NCBI GenBank assembly: GCA_964534325.1
Contig: CAZHOR010000011.1
Location: 1-64,000 of the forward strand
Source of the DNA: JdFR-22 sp964534325
Lineage (GTDB): Archaea > Halobacteriota > Archaeoglobi > Archaeoglobales > Archaeoglobaceae
Length of the DNA: 64,000 nt
Direction: 5' to 3'
Below the pieces are notes generated by a model. The model did no database searches, had not been told where the DNA came from, and was given only the letters and a program-made list of their open reading frames with translations. A program made the translations under genes and the position numbers. Shown piece after piece: positions 33,694-41,452 of the stretch. Position 1 is the stretch's first letter, and each line of letters starts with the position of its first letter.

Positions 33694-33990
33694 TTGGCTG
33701 AGCTGCTATACCACATAAAAAGATTGCTTCCCGAAGGCGATATAATAGAGATAAAGATCTGGAAAATACCTGAATCAAAAGAATTTCCTGAAGGAATCAA
33801 ATATTCCCTAGTTTACATTCAAGATAACGTTAGAGTGCTTGGATACGATAACGAGAGGGGAAAAGGAGACCATAAGCATTACTATGACAAAGAAGATGAG
33901 ATAAACTTCGAAAACTGGAATGAGCTGGTCAAAATGTTTGAAGAGGATGTAAAAAGTTTAAGGAGGAAATTATATGGCCGTGAAGGTTAA
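33694..33990 (+). CDS. tumE: TumE-family toxin (DUF6516)
   Basis: A small toxin of the TumE/DUF6516 family, recognised by the central YSLVYIQDNVRVLGYDNERG (the DN of the family's RYDN) and the basic GDHKHYY segment. An ATG at 33670 gives 106 residues, but it lies inside the operator. I prefer the in-frame TTG at 33694 (98 residues), which is about 28 bases after the TATA box and would be leaderless. The gene overlaps tumA by 17 bases. The biochemical target of this family is not evident from the sequence. Confidence 0.72.
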   Translation: MAELLYHIKRLLPEGDIIEIKIWKIPESKEFPEGIKYSLVYIQDNVRVLGYDNERGKGDHKHYYDKEDEINFENWNELVKMFEEDVKSLRRKLYGREG

Positions 33991-34354
33991 GGAAGTTAAA
34001 GTAGTTGTAAGGCCCCTTGAAAGAGACTTTGAAGAAGTAGAGGAGGCCTTCGAGAAGATAGAAAGTGGAGAACCCATTAAGGATGAGAAGATAGTGGTAG
34101 AGAGCTTAGACACTCTAAGAAAATTCCTGACAAATGAAAGACTCAAAATCCTCCGTGCGATCAAAGAACATAAACCCCAAAGCATTTACGAGCTCTCCAA
34201 GATCCTCAACAAAGATAGAAGAAACCTCACCCGGGAACTGGAACTCCTCGAAAAATGGGGTTTCATCGAGTTCGAAGAAACACAGGACACCAAGAAAAAA
34301 CCCAAAAAACCGGTCATAGGCTACGACGAGATCCAGGTCAATATCCCCGTATAA
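33974..34354 (+). CDS. tumA: TumA-type HTH antitoxin (HVO_A0114-like)
   Basis: A 126-residue DNA-binding antitoxin. N-terminal strands and the linker ESGEPIKDEKIVVESLDTLR precede a winged helix (RLKILRAIKEHKPQSIYEL, then DRRNLTRELELLEKWGFI). This is the HVO_A0114/MarR-like regulator that accompanies TumE. It overlaps the toxin gene. GGAGG lies just before its ATG, so it can be translated on its own. A broken copy of its 3' end is found at 38597-38683. Confidence 0.82.
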   Translation: MAVKVKEVKVVVRPLERDFEEVEEAFEKIESGEPIKDEKIVVESLDTLRKFLTNERLKILRAIKEHKPQSIYELSKILNKDRRNLTRELELLEKWGFIEFEETQDTKKKPKKPVIGYDEIQVNIPV

Positions 34355-34369
34355 CCTTTACAACATAAT

Positions 34370-34530
34370 TAGATGAACTCTCAAGTAATTCTAATGTCCT
34401 TGGCATTCTCGACCATTTTAAGTCGTCTTTCGAGGTCTTTAAGGCTCTCAGAATAAGCTCTCCATTCTATATAGTCGTCCCATTGCTCAAAATCTTCTTC
34501 GCTGAATTTTGTTAAAACTATTCTATCCTA
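34370..34530 (-). pseudogene. Fragment of an unrecognised small protein
   Basis: The minus strand has an open stretch ending at 34381 (TGA) that reads RIVLTKFSEEDFEQWDDYIE, then a charged helix to AKDIRIT. There is no start codon, and a TAG lies upstream. It looks like the tail of an antitoxin-like protein. Its last 40 bases recur at 38640-38683. Confidence 0.35.
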
Positions 34531-34631
34531 AAAACCAACCTCTTGAACATACGAGATGTTAAACCCTCCTTTTACTGACCTTATCGTATTCCCTATAATC
34601 AAACACATAAACCTGAAGAACGAGGTAAAAT

Positions 34632-34826
34632 ATGGGAGTTAAGGACTTGATCTTAAAGAAGATAGACAATATTCCCCAACAGTATCTCACAGAGGTATTG
34701 GATTTTATACGCTTTTTAGAGACTAAAACGGCGGATGAAAGGATGGGAACTGCAATCGCAAGCGAACCATCCCTTGAGAAAGACTGGCTGAGACCTGAGG
34801 AGGATGAAGCTTGGCAAGATCTGTAA
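34632..34826 (+). CDS. DUF2281 (VapB-like) antitoxin, orphan
   Basis: A 64-residue protein: LILKKIDNIPQQYLTEVLDF, then IRFLETK and the acidic Trp-rich tail WLRPEEDEAWQDL, the standard DUF2281 layout of VapB-like antitoxins. In intact modules a PIN toxin follows directly. Here the next gene is mntA, so the toxin has been lost. Confidence 0.8.
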   Translation: MGVKDLILKKIDNIPQQYLTEVLDFIRFLETKTADERMGTAIASEPSLEKDWLRPEEDEAWQDL

Positions 34827-34936
34827 AAGGGATTAGAAATTTTAAAAAATAAGAATACCATAAAGTATTGAAGAGCTAATGTTATGCCAGTCACATTTAA
34901 ATTCGATGTAAATAATTTTCTATAAGAGGTCTGGAA

Positions 34937-35233
34937 ATGGAAAAGGTTGAGGAGATAAGTAGAGCTCTTAAAGAGAATGAAACCACCTTGAAGGACAAGT
35001 ATAAAGTTAAAGAGATAGGTATCTTCGGTTCCTGGGTGAGAGGAGAGCAGAGAGCTGTTGAGAGTGATCTGGATGTTCTTGTGGATTTTGAGGAGCCTGT
35101 TAGTCTTCTTGAGTTCGTGGAGCTGGAGAGGTATTTGAGTGAACTCCTGGGTATTAAAGTCGATCTGGTTATGAAAAACGCTTTGAAACCGCGGATAGGG
35201 AAACGCATACTGAAGGAGGTAGTGTACGTTTGA
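34937..35233 (+). CDS. mntA: MntA-type nucleotidyltransferase antitoxin
   Basis: A 98-residue minimal nucleotidyltransferase with FGSWVRGEQ (about 31-39) and SDLDVLVDF carrying the Asp pair. It adds AMP to its HepT partner in known systems. GAGGT sits 8 bases before the ATG. The last base pairs overlap the TTG start of hepT. This is the only pair in the window with both reading frames intact. Most of its sequence is duplicated at 38155-38600. Confidence 0.9.
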   Translation: MEKVEEISRALKENETTLKDKYKVKEIGIFGSWVRGEQRAVESDLDVLVDFEEPVSLLEFVELERYLSELLGIKVDLVMKNALKPRIGKRILKEVVYV

Positions 35234-35583
35234 AGAAAGAGTATAGAGACTACGTTGAAGACATTCTTGATTCCATGAAGGCTATTGAAGAATTTATTCA
35301 CGGAATGGATTTCGAGGAATTTGAAAGAGACAGGAAAACCTTCTTCGCAGTTATCCGAGGTATTGAGGTTATAGGTGAAGCCGCAAAGAATATCCCTGAT
35401 TCCATAAGAGACAGGTATCCCGACATCCCGTGGAGAGACATGACCGGGATGAGGGATAAAGTTATTCACGGGTACTTCGGTGTTGACTCCAGAGTTGTGT
35501 GGGAAACAGCCTCCCACCGTATTCCACAGATCAAGCCTTTAATTCAAAAAGTTTTAGAGGATTTGGATAGTTTAAATGGGTAA
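35230..35583 (+). CDS. hepT: HepT HEPN ribonuclease toxin
   Basis: A 117-residue HEPN-domain ribonuclease with the complete R-x4-H-x-Y motif (RDKVIHGY, about residues 75-82), where the Arg and His are catalytic and the Tyr is the AMPylation site. It starts with TTG overlapping the mntA stop. Regulation is by coupled translation and by the antitoxin. Broken relatives occur at 7687, 36806, 38326, 40500 and 45290. Confidence 0.9.
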   Translation: MKKEYRDYVEDILDSMKAIEEFIHGMDFEEFERDRKTFFAVIRGIEVIGEAAKNIPDSIRDRYPDIPWRDMTGMRDKVIHGYFGVDSRVVWETASHRIPQIKPLIQKVLEDLDSLNG

Positions 35584-35629
35584 AGCGGAAACTTTATTAT
35601 GATAGAGAATTGAATCCAGAGGGAGAGCT

Positions 35630-35773
35630 ATGAAAGTTAAAATCAAGATCGATAATAAAAAATTGGAAGAGATGAAGGGTAGAAAGAGAGACATGAGGGC
35701 CCTTAGCAAGGATGATGAATATTTTTACCAGCCCGTCTCACTAAATAGCTGTGCTTTTCCAGGAAGAAAATAA
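35630..35773 (+). CDS. Small basic protein, possibly a truncated gene
   Basis: A 47-residue frame after GGGAGAGCT. It starts MKVKIKIDNKKLEEMKGRKR and ends in a Cys-containing tail that looks random, so a longer gene may have lost its 3' part. No family is recognised. Confidence 0.3.
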   Translation: MKVKIKIDNKKLEEMKGRKRDMRALSKDDEYFYQPVSLNSCAFPGRK

Positions 35774-35809
35774 AAATTAAATTATGATTATATAATTTGT
35801 TAAATCTAT

Positions 35810-35993
35810 AGGTTATTTGCTTTTTAGCTCGCCAAGCGTTTTCTTTCGCTTTGTTTGCTTTATCAAGTTGTCTTTCTTTCTCTTCTAGTTCTTCTTCAAT
35901 GTTAACTCTTATTTCGCCTGAGAGAAGTTTAGGGAGAAAAATATCTCGGATTGGTGCAAGAACATTAGATCCTAAATTGTTTATACAAACCAA
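35810..35993 (-). pseudogene. Type I restriction HsdS C-terminal remnant
   Basis: Minus-strand residues IRDIFLPKLLSGEIRVNIEE match the conserved C-terminal tail of type I specificity subunits (LRDLLLPKLISGEI...). The rest of HsdS and any HsdM or HsdR are absent. The frame then continues into unrelated sequence. It is a relic of an earlier type I system. Confidence 0.6.
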
Positions 35994-36195
35994 TTAGGCT
36001 ACCTTGAAAATATGCTGGTTTACAGCAGCAGTAAGCAGTACCTTGGCACATACAGCTAATTTTATGCTTCCAGGAAGATGTGTGACAATAATTATTGAGA
36101 AAGAAAAAGGAAACAGGTTTATCTTCAAAACTGCCAGAGACTGCGATAATAGTGAGAAAAAAAGATATAAGAGAAAGCATAAAAAATAAGATAAG

Positions 36196-36366
36196 ATGGT
36201 AGAGAAAGAAGAGAAAGTTATGAGTGAAATAGAGGAATTGGAAAAGATTCTGGCTGAAAAAATCGAAAAGGATGAGGAATGGGATACCTTAGTAATAGGA
36301 GAAGTTAAACCCAGATACGTGGCAAAACCCAGGACACCAGAAGAACTGGAGCGAGACTCTAAATAA
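36196..36366 (+). CDS. Small acidic protein
   Basis: A 56-residue frame, helical and acidic at the start (EIEELEKILAEKIEKDEEWD), then a basic PRYVAKPRTPEELERDSK tail. The size and shape suit a toxin-antitoxin antidote, but no family is recognised and there is no clear ribosome-binding site. Confidence 0.35.
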   Translation: MVEKEEKVMSEIEELEKILAEKIEKDEEWDTLVIGEVKPRYVAKPRTPEELERDSK

Positions 36367-36393
36367 ATACTAATTTCCTATAAGAGGTCTGGA

Positions 36394-36516
36394 AATGGGG
36401 AAGGTCGAGGAGATAAATAGGGCTCTTAAGGAAAATGAAGCTACCTGAAACAAGTATAAAGTTAAAGAAATAGATATTTCAGTTCCTAGGTAAGAGGAGA
36501 AAAAAGGGTTGAAAGC
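36394..36516 (+). pseudogene. Degenerate MntA N-terminal copy
   Basis: The leader TATAAGAGGTCTGGAAATG and the codons for KVEEINRALKENEAT copy the mntA at 34937. They are followed by TGA and further stops and shifts through the GSW-VRGE region. It ends against the intact mntA at 36517. Confidence 0.7.
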
Positions 36517-36813
36517 ATGAAGAGTTTTAAGGAGATAAGAGAGATCTTAAAAAAACACGGCGATAAATTAAAGGAGAATTTTGGAGTAAAAGAGTTTGGA
36601 GTTTTTGGTTCTTATGTAAGAGGAGAACAGGAAGGGGGTAGTGATGTAGATATTCTTGTGGAATTCAAGGAAGGCTACAAGACCTTTGATAATTACATGG
36701 ACCTGAAGTTCTACCTTGAGGAGCTCCTTGATCTGAGGGTTGACCTGGTGAGTAAAACTGGTTTAAAGCCTAGACTGAGACCTTACGTATTGAAAGAGGT
36801 AGTCTATGTCTAA
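36517..36813 (+). CDS. mntA: MntA-type nucleotidyltransferase antitoxin, second copy
   Basis: A 98-residue protein with FGSYVRGEQEGGSDVDILVEF, an intact Gly-Ser and Asp-x-Asp nucleotidyltransferase core. It is only moderately similar to the 34937 copy, so it is a separate lineage. It overlaps the downstream hepT by 8 bases. The ribosome-binding site is weak (GGGTTGA). Confidence 0.88.
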   Translation: MKSFKEIREILKKHGDKLKENFGVKEFGVFGSYVRGEQEGGSDVDILVEFKEGYKTFDNYMDLKFYLEELLDLRVDLVSKTGLKPRLRPYVLKEVVYV

Positions 36814-37087
36814 GAGGAACTTACAAGTTGTGCTTGAGGATATAGTTGAGGAGATCGATCGTATTAATAAATTCACCCAAGGGATCGAAGGAGTGGAGGA
36901 TTTTGCGGAAAATGAGGTTGTTCTTTATGCGGTATTGAAATCTCTGGAGAACATAGGTGAGGCTGTAAAACAAATTCCTGAGGAGAAAAGAGTGCTTTAC
37001 CCACTGGACTGGAGAAAAATCGCCGGACTTAGAGATATTTTAGTCCACCAATACTTCGGTATTGATGCGGAGATCGGGATATTGTAA
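36806..37087 (+). CDS. hepT: HepT toxin, C terminus lost by frameshift
   Basis: A 93-residue HEPN protein that keeps the catalytic motif (LRDILVHQY) but ends early. A four-base deletion near 37075-37080 changes the frame; the expected C-terminal helix (DIVKNKLPELEDAVKHLL) is readable in the next frame up to a TAA at 37147-37149. The same deletion is present in the second copy at 45290-45490. Whether the shortened protein still acts is open. Confidence 0.7.
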   Translation: MSKRNLQVVLEDIVEEIDRINKFTQGIEGVEDFAENEVVLYAVLKSLENIGEAVKQIPEEKRVLYPLDWRKIAGLRDILVHQYFGIDAEIGIL

Positions 37088-37169
37088 AGAATAAATTACC
37101 GGAACTTGAAGATGCTGTAAAGCATTTACTTGAGAGCGAATATCCCTAAGAGGATTAAAATGAAAGCTT

Positions 37170-37475
37170 CATCCGGATTGGTAATACCAATACTCAAGCT
37201 ATTTCTCTTCCATAAAGGTCGAAAGTGATGTGGATGAATCTAATCTCTTATTCAAACTGCTTTTTGAGCTCCTTTCTCTTCTCTTTTTGATATTTCCCCC
37301 AGATACTATAGGACCATACCTGATAGAATTCCACGGGACTAAGTTGAAGATATCCATGATTCCATGAACGCTATTGAAGAACATAAAAGGAAGATCTTGA
37401 GGGATTTGAAGGAGATTTTTTCCTTTTCCAGGGATTGAGATCATAGGTGAAGCCGCAAAGAATATCCCTGATCCC
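37170..37475 (+). pseudogene. Degenerate MntA/HepT fragments
   Basis: No open frame survives, but pieces are recognisable on the plus strand: GTCGAAAGTGATGTGGATG recalls the MntA VESD-D core, and the bases around 37345-37475 recall HepT (VEDI-DSMNAIEE ... GEAAKNIPD). The block is duplicated at 45500-45800. Confidence 0.55.
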
Positions 37476-37479
37476 AAAC

Positions 37480-37869
37480 CTATTTTTCCAAGAACTCATC
37501 TGGAGTATAGACCTCATCAACCCACTCAAAATCTCTCTTATTAGAGGTTACTACAGGACAACCTAACTTAATGGAAATGCTCCCTATCATATAGTCCCTT
37601 GCTTTCTGTCTGAAATCCCACCTGCCTATAGCAGCTTCACTCGCGATTCTGGCGCACTCTTCATCGTAAGGCACCACCTGAACCTTCAGAGTATCAAGGA
37701 AAACATCCACAAACTCTCTACCATTCTTACCTTTCTTCTTCAGATAATGATACAGGAGCTCAGTATAACCGATGGTGGAGATACAGGCGTTATGATCATT
37801 GTCTTTCTCTTTCAGCCACTCACAGAACTTCTTGTGGGAGAAAACATTGGTATCCAGCACAATTGTCAT
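37480..37869 (-). CDS. vapC: VapC-type PIN ribonuclease toxin
   Basis: A 129-residue PIN-domain toxin: Asp6 in VLDTNVF, Glu near residue 39 in GYTELLYHYL, and Asp in ARDYMIGS and SNKRDFEWV complete the metal site. It cleaves RNA in known pairs. It overlaps the upstream vapB by four bases and both frames are intact, so the module is probably functional. Confidence 0.88.
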   Translation of the reverse strand: MTIVLDTNVFSHKKFCEWLKEKDNDHNACISTIGYTELLYHYLKKKGKNGREFVDVFLDTLKVQVVPYDEECARIASEAAIGRWDFRQKARDYMIGSISIKLGCPVVTSNKRDFEWVDEVYTPDEFLEK

Positions 37870-38087
37870 TTATCAATTCCCTCTCCCAGACCGGACTTCA
37901 TCTCCTCTACCGTTTCCCCTATGTCCTTAAAAAGTTCCAGACCCTCTTCAAGTACATCTGCTGCCTTTACGAGCTTGTAACCATCTCTGGTCTTCAAGAA
38001 GACTACCTCCTCTCCAGCCCTAATGTTGAGCTCTTCCCTAACCTTCCGGGGTATAGTGATCTGGTATTTCTTCGTGACAAGAGCCAT
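37866..38087 (-). CDS. vapB: AbrB-type VapB antitoxin
   Basis: A 73-residue AbrB/MazE-fold antitoxin: KYQITIPRKVREELNIRAGE, then VVFLKTRDGYKLVK and an acidic toxin-binding tail. A TATA-like CACCATAATGTAATACTATT region lies upstream. It forms an operon with vapC (overlap ATGA) and should repress it. Confidence 0.88.
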   Translation of the reverse strand: MALVTKKYQITIPRKVREELNIRAGEEVVFLKTRDGYKLVKAADVLEEGLELFKDIGETVEEMKSGLGEGIDK

Positions 38088-38154
38088 TACATATCACCAA
38101 TAGTATTACATTATGGTGAAAGTAATACATAAATATTTCTAAACTACCGGTAGG

Positions 38155-38600
38155 TAAGAGCGATCTGGATATCCTTGTGGATTTTGAGGAGCCTGTTAGT
38201 CTTCTTGAGTTCGTGGAGCTGGAGAGGTATTTGAGTGAACTCCTGGGTATTAAAGTCGATCTGGTTATGAAAAACGCTTTGAAACCGCGGATAGGGAAAC
38301 GCATACTGAAGGAGGTAGTGTACGTTTGAAGAAAGAGTATAGAGACTACGTTGAAGACATTCTTGATTCCATGAAGGCTATTGAAGAATTTATTCACGGA
38401 ATGGATTTCGAGGAATTTGAAAGAGACAGGAAAACCTTCTTCGCAGTTATCCGAGGTATTGAGGTTATAGGTGAAGCCGCAAAGAATATCCCTGATTCCA
38501 TAAGAGACAGGTATCCCTCATCCCGTGGATAGATATGGTCGGAATGAAGGATAAAGTTATTCACGGGTACTTCGGTGTTGACTCTAGAGTTGTGTGGCGA
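38155..38600 (+). pseudogene. Truncated duplicate of the mntA-hepT pair
   Basis: From about 38160 to 38516 the sequence is essentially identical to 35065-35421, covering the second half of mntA and most of hepT. The mntA start and GSW motif are missing. In hepT one base is lost after the RYP codons (near 38517), closing the frame at 38532. The motif RDKVIHGY survives only out of frame. The copy ends abruptly at about 38597, where TumA-tail sequence begins. Confidence 0.85.
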
Positions 38601-38683
38601 GATCTAGGTCAATATCCCCGTATAACCTTTACAACATAATTAGATGAACTTTCAAGTAATTCTAATGTCCTTGGCATTCTCGA
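38597..38683 (+). repeat. Duplicate of the tumA 3' end and flank
   Basis: The 87 bases match 34326-34412 with two or three changes. In the original, this segment precedes the mntA-hepT pair. Here it follows the pair's copy, so the duplication was rearranged. Confidence 0.8.
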
Positions 38684-38756
38684 CTTAATTCAAGGAGAAG
38701 ATCTAAGAGTTACCTGCTCTATCTTTTAAATAACTTCATCTGAATTAATACTCTAC

Positions 38757-38771
38757 GTAACGAAAGTAACT
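38757..38771 (+). promoter_or_regulatory. AbiEi operator, upstream copy
   Basis: GTAACGAAAGTAACT is a 15-base iteron with two GTAAC half-sites in direct orientation. A near-identical copy lies at 38829-38843. The pair brackets the TATA-like TTTTTAATATC (about 38813-38823) of the abiE operon. Confidence 0.5.
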
Positions 38772-38828
38772 AATAAGGTTTCTTCAAACAAAAAAACAGA
38801 AACTTTTTAATATCTATTTACATCTAAT

Positions 38829-38843
38829 GTAACTGAGGTAACT
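38829..38843 (+). promoter_or_regulatory. AbiEi operator, downstream copy
   Basis: GTAACTGAGGTAACT repeats the upstream iteron (38757) and ends three bases before the abiEi ATG. Binding would cover the transcription start. Its GAGGT could also be the ribosome-binding site, so binding and translation signals overlap. Confidence 0.5.
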
Positions 38844-38846
38844 GAA

Positions 38847-39665
38847 ATGGTTACTAACAATGAAAAGGTTAGAAAAGGTTTATCCTCCAGAGAGAGCTTC
38901 CTGCTCTCAAAGCTCTCGAGCAGGGGTAAAAGGATTATTGAAATAAAAGATATTGAGAACGCTCTCAACACAAACTATAAGAACGCGAAGAAGACGGCCA
39001 GCGAGCTGGAGAGAAAAGGTTGGCTGGATAGGTTGAGCAGAGGAAAATACCTGATAATACCTCTGGAAGCGGGTGAAAGAAGTTATTACACCGAGCACGA
39101 GTTCTTAATAGCTTCCAGGCTGGTATCGCCTTATTACATAGGCTTTCTTTCCGCCCTGAACTTCCATGGGATGACCGAGCAGACACCCATGACTGTATTT
39201 ATAGCAACTACCAAAAGGGTGAGGAATAGGACGGTTCACGGCATCTCCTACAGCTTTGTGACCCTCAAAAAATCCAGATTTTTCGGTTACAGGGAGTACG
39301 CAGTCACGAACAAGGCCATCAACATCTCCGATCCTGAGAAAACCATAATCGATTGCCTGAATCATCTGGAGTACTCCGGAGGAATAGAAGAAGTGGTCAA
39401 AGGACTGAAAAATCCCTTGAATTTAGAAAAGCTGGTAGACTACGCCATTAGAATGGGGAATGGGGCAGCTATAAAGAGATTGCATTACCTTCTTCACACT
39501 CTGGAATACCCTATCCCTGAAGGTCTGGAAAGACATTTAAAGGATAATTATTCCAGATCTTACTCCCTCCTGGACCCCACAAGACCCGACAAGGGGAATT
39601 ACAACTCCACATGGATGCTCAGATTGAACATCCCTGAAAAGGACCTACTTGGTGATGTATATTGA
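38847..39665 (+). CDS. abiEi: AbiEi-type antitoxin/transcriptional repressor
   Basis: A 272-residue antitoxin of the type IV AbiE system. The N-terminal winged helix (IIEIKDIENALNTNYKNAKK, then LERKGWLDRLSRGKYLI) recognises DNA, and the C-terminal AbiEi domain follows (YYIGFLSALNFHGMTEQTP, ISDPEKTIIDCL). It represses its operon, probably through the two GTAAC iterons upstream. It overlaps abiEii by four bases. Confidence 0.88.
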   Translation: MVTNNEKVRKGLSSRESFLLSKLSSRGKRIIEIKDIENALNTNYKNAKKTASELERKGWLDRLSRGKYLIIPLEAGERSYYTEHEFLIASRLVSPYYIGFLSALNFHGMTEQTPMTVFIATTKRVRNRTVHGISYSFVTLKKSRFFGYREYAVTNKAINISDPEKTIIDCLNHLEYSGGIEEVVKGLKNPLNLEKLVDYAIRMGNGAAIKRLHYLLHTLEYPIPEGLERHLKDNYSRSYSLLDPTRPDKGNYNSTWMLRLNIPEKDLLGDVY

Positions 39666-40459
39666 TCTCTCCCACAAGACTGAACGTCCTGGCCCGAGAA
39701 AAGAGAGTGACTGCAGGACTCATGGAGAAGGACTACGTCAACTCATGGATGCTCTATGCCATCTACTCGGGCCCCCTTAACCATATGCTTTTCAAGGGTG
39801 GAACAGCATTATCCAAAATCTATTTCCCCCGGACATGGCGTTTTTCTGAAGACCTGGATCTTACGCTCACAGAAGAAGTTGATAAGAATGAATTCATAAA
39901 GAACCTGGAATCTTCTCTGAAAGAAACAACAGCCAGGGCAGGCATAGAATTTAATATAAAGTCCATGCATTTCACCTCAGGCTATATACAGACCAAGATA
40001 CAATATAATGCCGTACTGGGTCATAAAAACACTACCAAGTTGGATATATCTCTGGGAGAGAGCCTAGTGTTCGACCCAGAAGAAAAAGTACATAAGTTCG
40101 AAGACATCCCCAGATTCACTATCAAGTCATATTCCATCGAGGAGATATTTGTAGAGAAAATAAGAAGCCTTTTCGAAAGAAGCAGAGCAAGAGATTTCTT
40201 TGACGTTTATAAAATACTTGATTTAAATGAATTCGAAGTTGAAATGATTGCCAAAGCACTAAAGAAGAAGATGGAGAATAAGAACATTGACCTGGATTTG
40301 AACATATCCAAGGAAAGGAAGACAGATGTAGCAGATTACTGGGATACTGGTTTGAACAGGTTGATCTCCGTTGCAGAAAAACCTGATTTTCCTGTAGCAA
40401 TAAAAAAGATTGAAGACTTTTTTGAACGGTTGAGAGAAACGGACAACGATTTTCGATGA
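39662..40459 (+). CDS. abiEii: AbiEii nucleotidyltransferase toxin
   Basis: A 265-residue nucleotidyltransferase toxin (DUF1814/AbiEii). Motif I MLFKGGTALSKIYF (about 38-51) and motif II FSEDLDLTL (about 60-68) hold the GS-like turn and metal Asp residues. Lys and Asp motifs III-IV lie in KLDISLGE and EKIRSLFERSRARDFFDVY. AbiE modules abort phage infection, and related toxins modify tRNA ends. The operon is intact. Confidence 0.88.
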   Translation: MISPTRLNVLAREKRVTAGLMEKDYVNSWMLYAIYSGPLNHMLFKGGTALSKIYFPRTWRFSEDLDLTLTEEVDKNEFIKNLESSLKETTARAGIEFNIKSMHFTSGYIQTKIQYNAVLGHKNTTKLDISLGESLVFDPEEKVHKFEDIPRFTIKSYSIEEIFVEKIRSLFERSRARDFFDVYKILDLNEFEVEMIAKALKKKMENKNIDLDLNISKERKTDVADYWDTGLNRLISVAEKPDFPVAIKKIEDFFERLRETDNDFR

Positions 40460-40499
40460 CCGATTCTCTGATGTCTTAAAATTTCTCAGGATCATACCA

Positions 40500-40560
40500 A
40501 ATCTAAAAGGAAAATGGATTTCGAGGGATTTGAAAGAGACCTTTTTCAGGGATTTAGATT
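40500..40560 (+). pseudogene. HepT fragment
   Basis: The bases encode KMDFEGFERD and then drift. This equals the HepT segment MDFEEFERD, the shortest of the HepT scraps in the island. Confidence 0.5.
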
Positions 40561-40639
40561 ATTGGTAGGCAATTTTGTTCAAGAAGATGTAGTTCTTACA
40601 AAAACAAATTTAAATATAACATACATACAATGTAAATAT

Positions 40640-40966
40640 ATGGGTACGTTAACAATTGTCTTAGATGATGAAGTAGAAAAGGATTTGAGAAAAGCTGTGA
40701 GCGAACTATATGGTTCCAGCAAAGGCTCCCTCTCGAGGATTATTGAGGATGCCCTGAGAAATTACTTACACTCCGCCAAAGAAGAAAAGAAGTGTTATAG
40801 AGCATACAAAGAAGATAAAATGGTAGCTGAAGCCGAATCAGTAGATGAGCTCGCCAAAATACTAAAGGAAAAGGGTCTGGACCCCAGGGGATTGAGGATC
40901 ACATCTTGTGAAGAGGTCAAGCGGGTGGCCAGGACCGGATACAGGTTGAGGAAGACGGGTCCATGA
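40640..40966 (+). CDS. Ribbon-helix-helix protein paired with aspartic protease
   Basis: A 108-residue protein. Residues 1-45 form a ribbon-helix-helix (GTLTIVLDDEVEKDLRKAV ... SLSRIIEDALRNYL). The rest is a charged tail with ESVDELAKILKEKGLDP. A longer frame opens at 40514, but its first 42 codons are HepT scrap. TTTAAATA at 40609-40616 is 27 bases before the ATG at 40640, so the short form is leaderless. It overlaps the protease gene by four bases, an arrangement like antitoxin plus effector. Confidence 0.72.
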   Translation: MGTLTIVLDDEVEKDLRKAVSELYGSSKGSLSRIIEDALRNYLHSAKEEKKCYRAYKEDKMVAEAESVDELAKILKEKGLDPRGLRITSCEEVKRVARTGYRLRKTGP

Positions 40967-41343
40967 ATTTCTTTTTACAGGGAGTGCCCTTCCTCGAAAT
41001 CACCATAGAGAACCCCTTTATGGACTCCATATACCCTGAGGACGGTAAATTATTAGCCGTTTTCGATACCGGCTACGAGGGATTCGCCCTACTCCCCGAG
41101 GACGTCTTTAAGGAACTGAAGTTCGACCAACTCCATCCAGAACACAGAGAGCTAATGCTCCCAGACGGATCCCTCATCAACTCCCGGGGAACCTTCGGTA
41201 ATATAAGAATAGGGAAAATTTCATGTGATGGATTCATAGAGACCTCGGATACCGAAGAAACAGTTCTGGGGATAGAATTCGCCACCAGATTTAGATTCGT
41301 TCTTGATTACTGCTCCCACAGACTTGAGGTCCAGGAATGTTAA
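40963..41343 (+). CDS. Clan AA retropepsin-like aspartic protease
   Basis: A 126-residue single-domain aspartic protease. Asp35-Thr-Gly sits in LAVFDTGYEGFALLP, with MLPDGSLINSRGTF and the hydrophobic GIEFATRFRFVLDY that completes the fold, like archaeal AF_0612-type proteins. One catalytic Asp per chain means it works as a dimer. It is coupled to the RHH gene. Whether it is a toxin, or a protease acting on the RHH partner, is not known. Confidence 0.78.
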   Translation: MNFFLQGVPFLEITIENPFMDSIYPEDGKLLAVFDTGYEGFALLPEDVFKELKFDQLHPEHRELMLPDGSLINSRGTFGNIRIGKISCDGFIETSDTEETVLGIEFATRFRFVLDYCSHRLEVQEC

Positions 41344-41452
41344 CAAAAATCCTTTTATGATGTAGTAATAAGCATTAACCAATGCCCAAGTGGAGCGGCC
41401 CAGGATGGAGATCAAACCCTTCATTAAAACCTAGAGATTTCTGCTAGACAAG

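Noticed and set aside
40514..40639. N-terminal extension of the RHH protein to 150 residues
   Set aside because: These codons correspond to a HepT scrap, and the promoter spacing favours the ATG at 40640.
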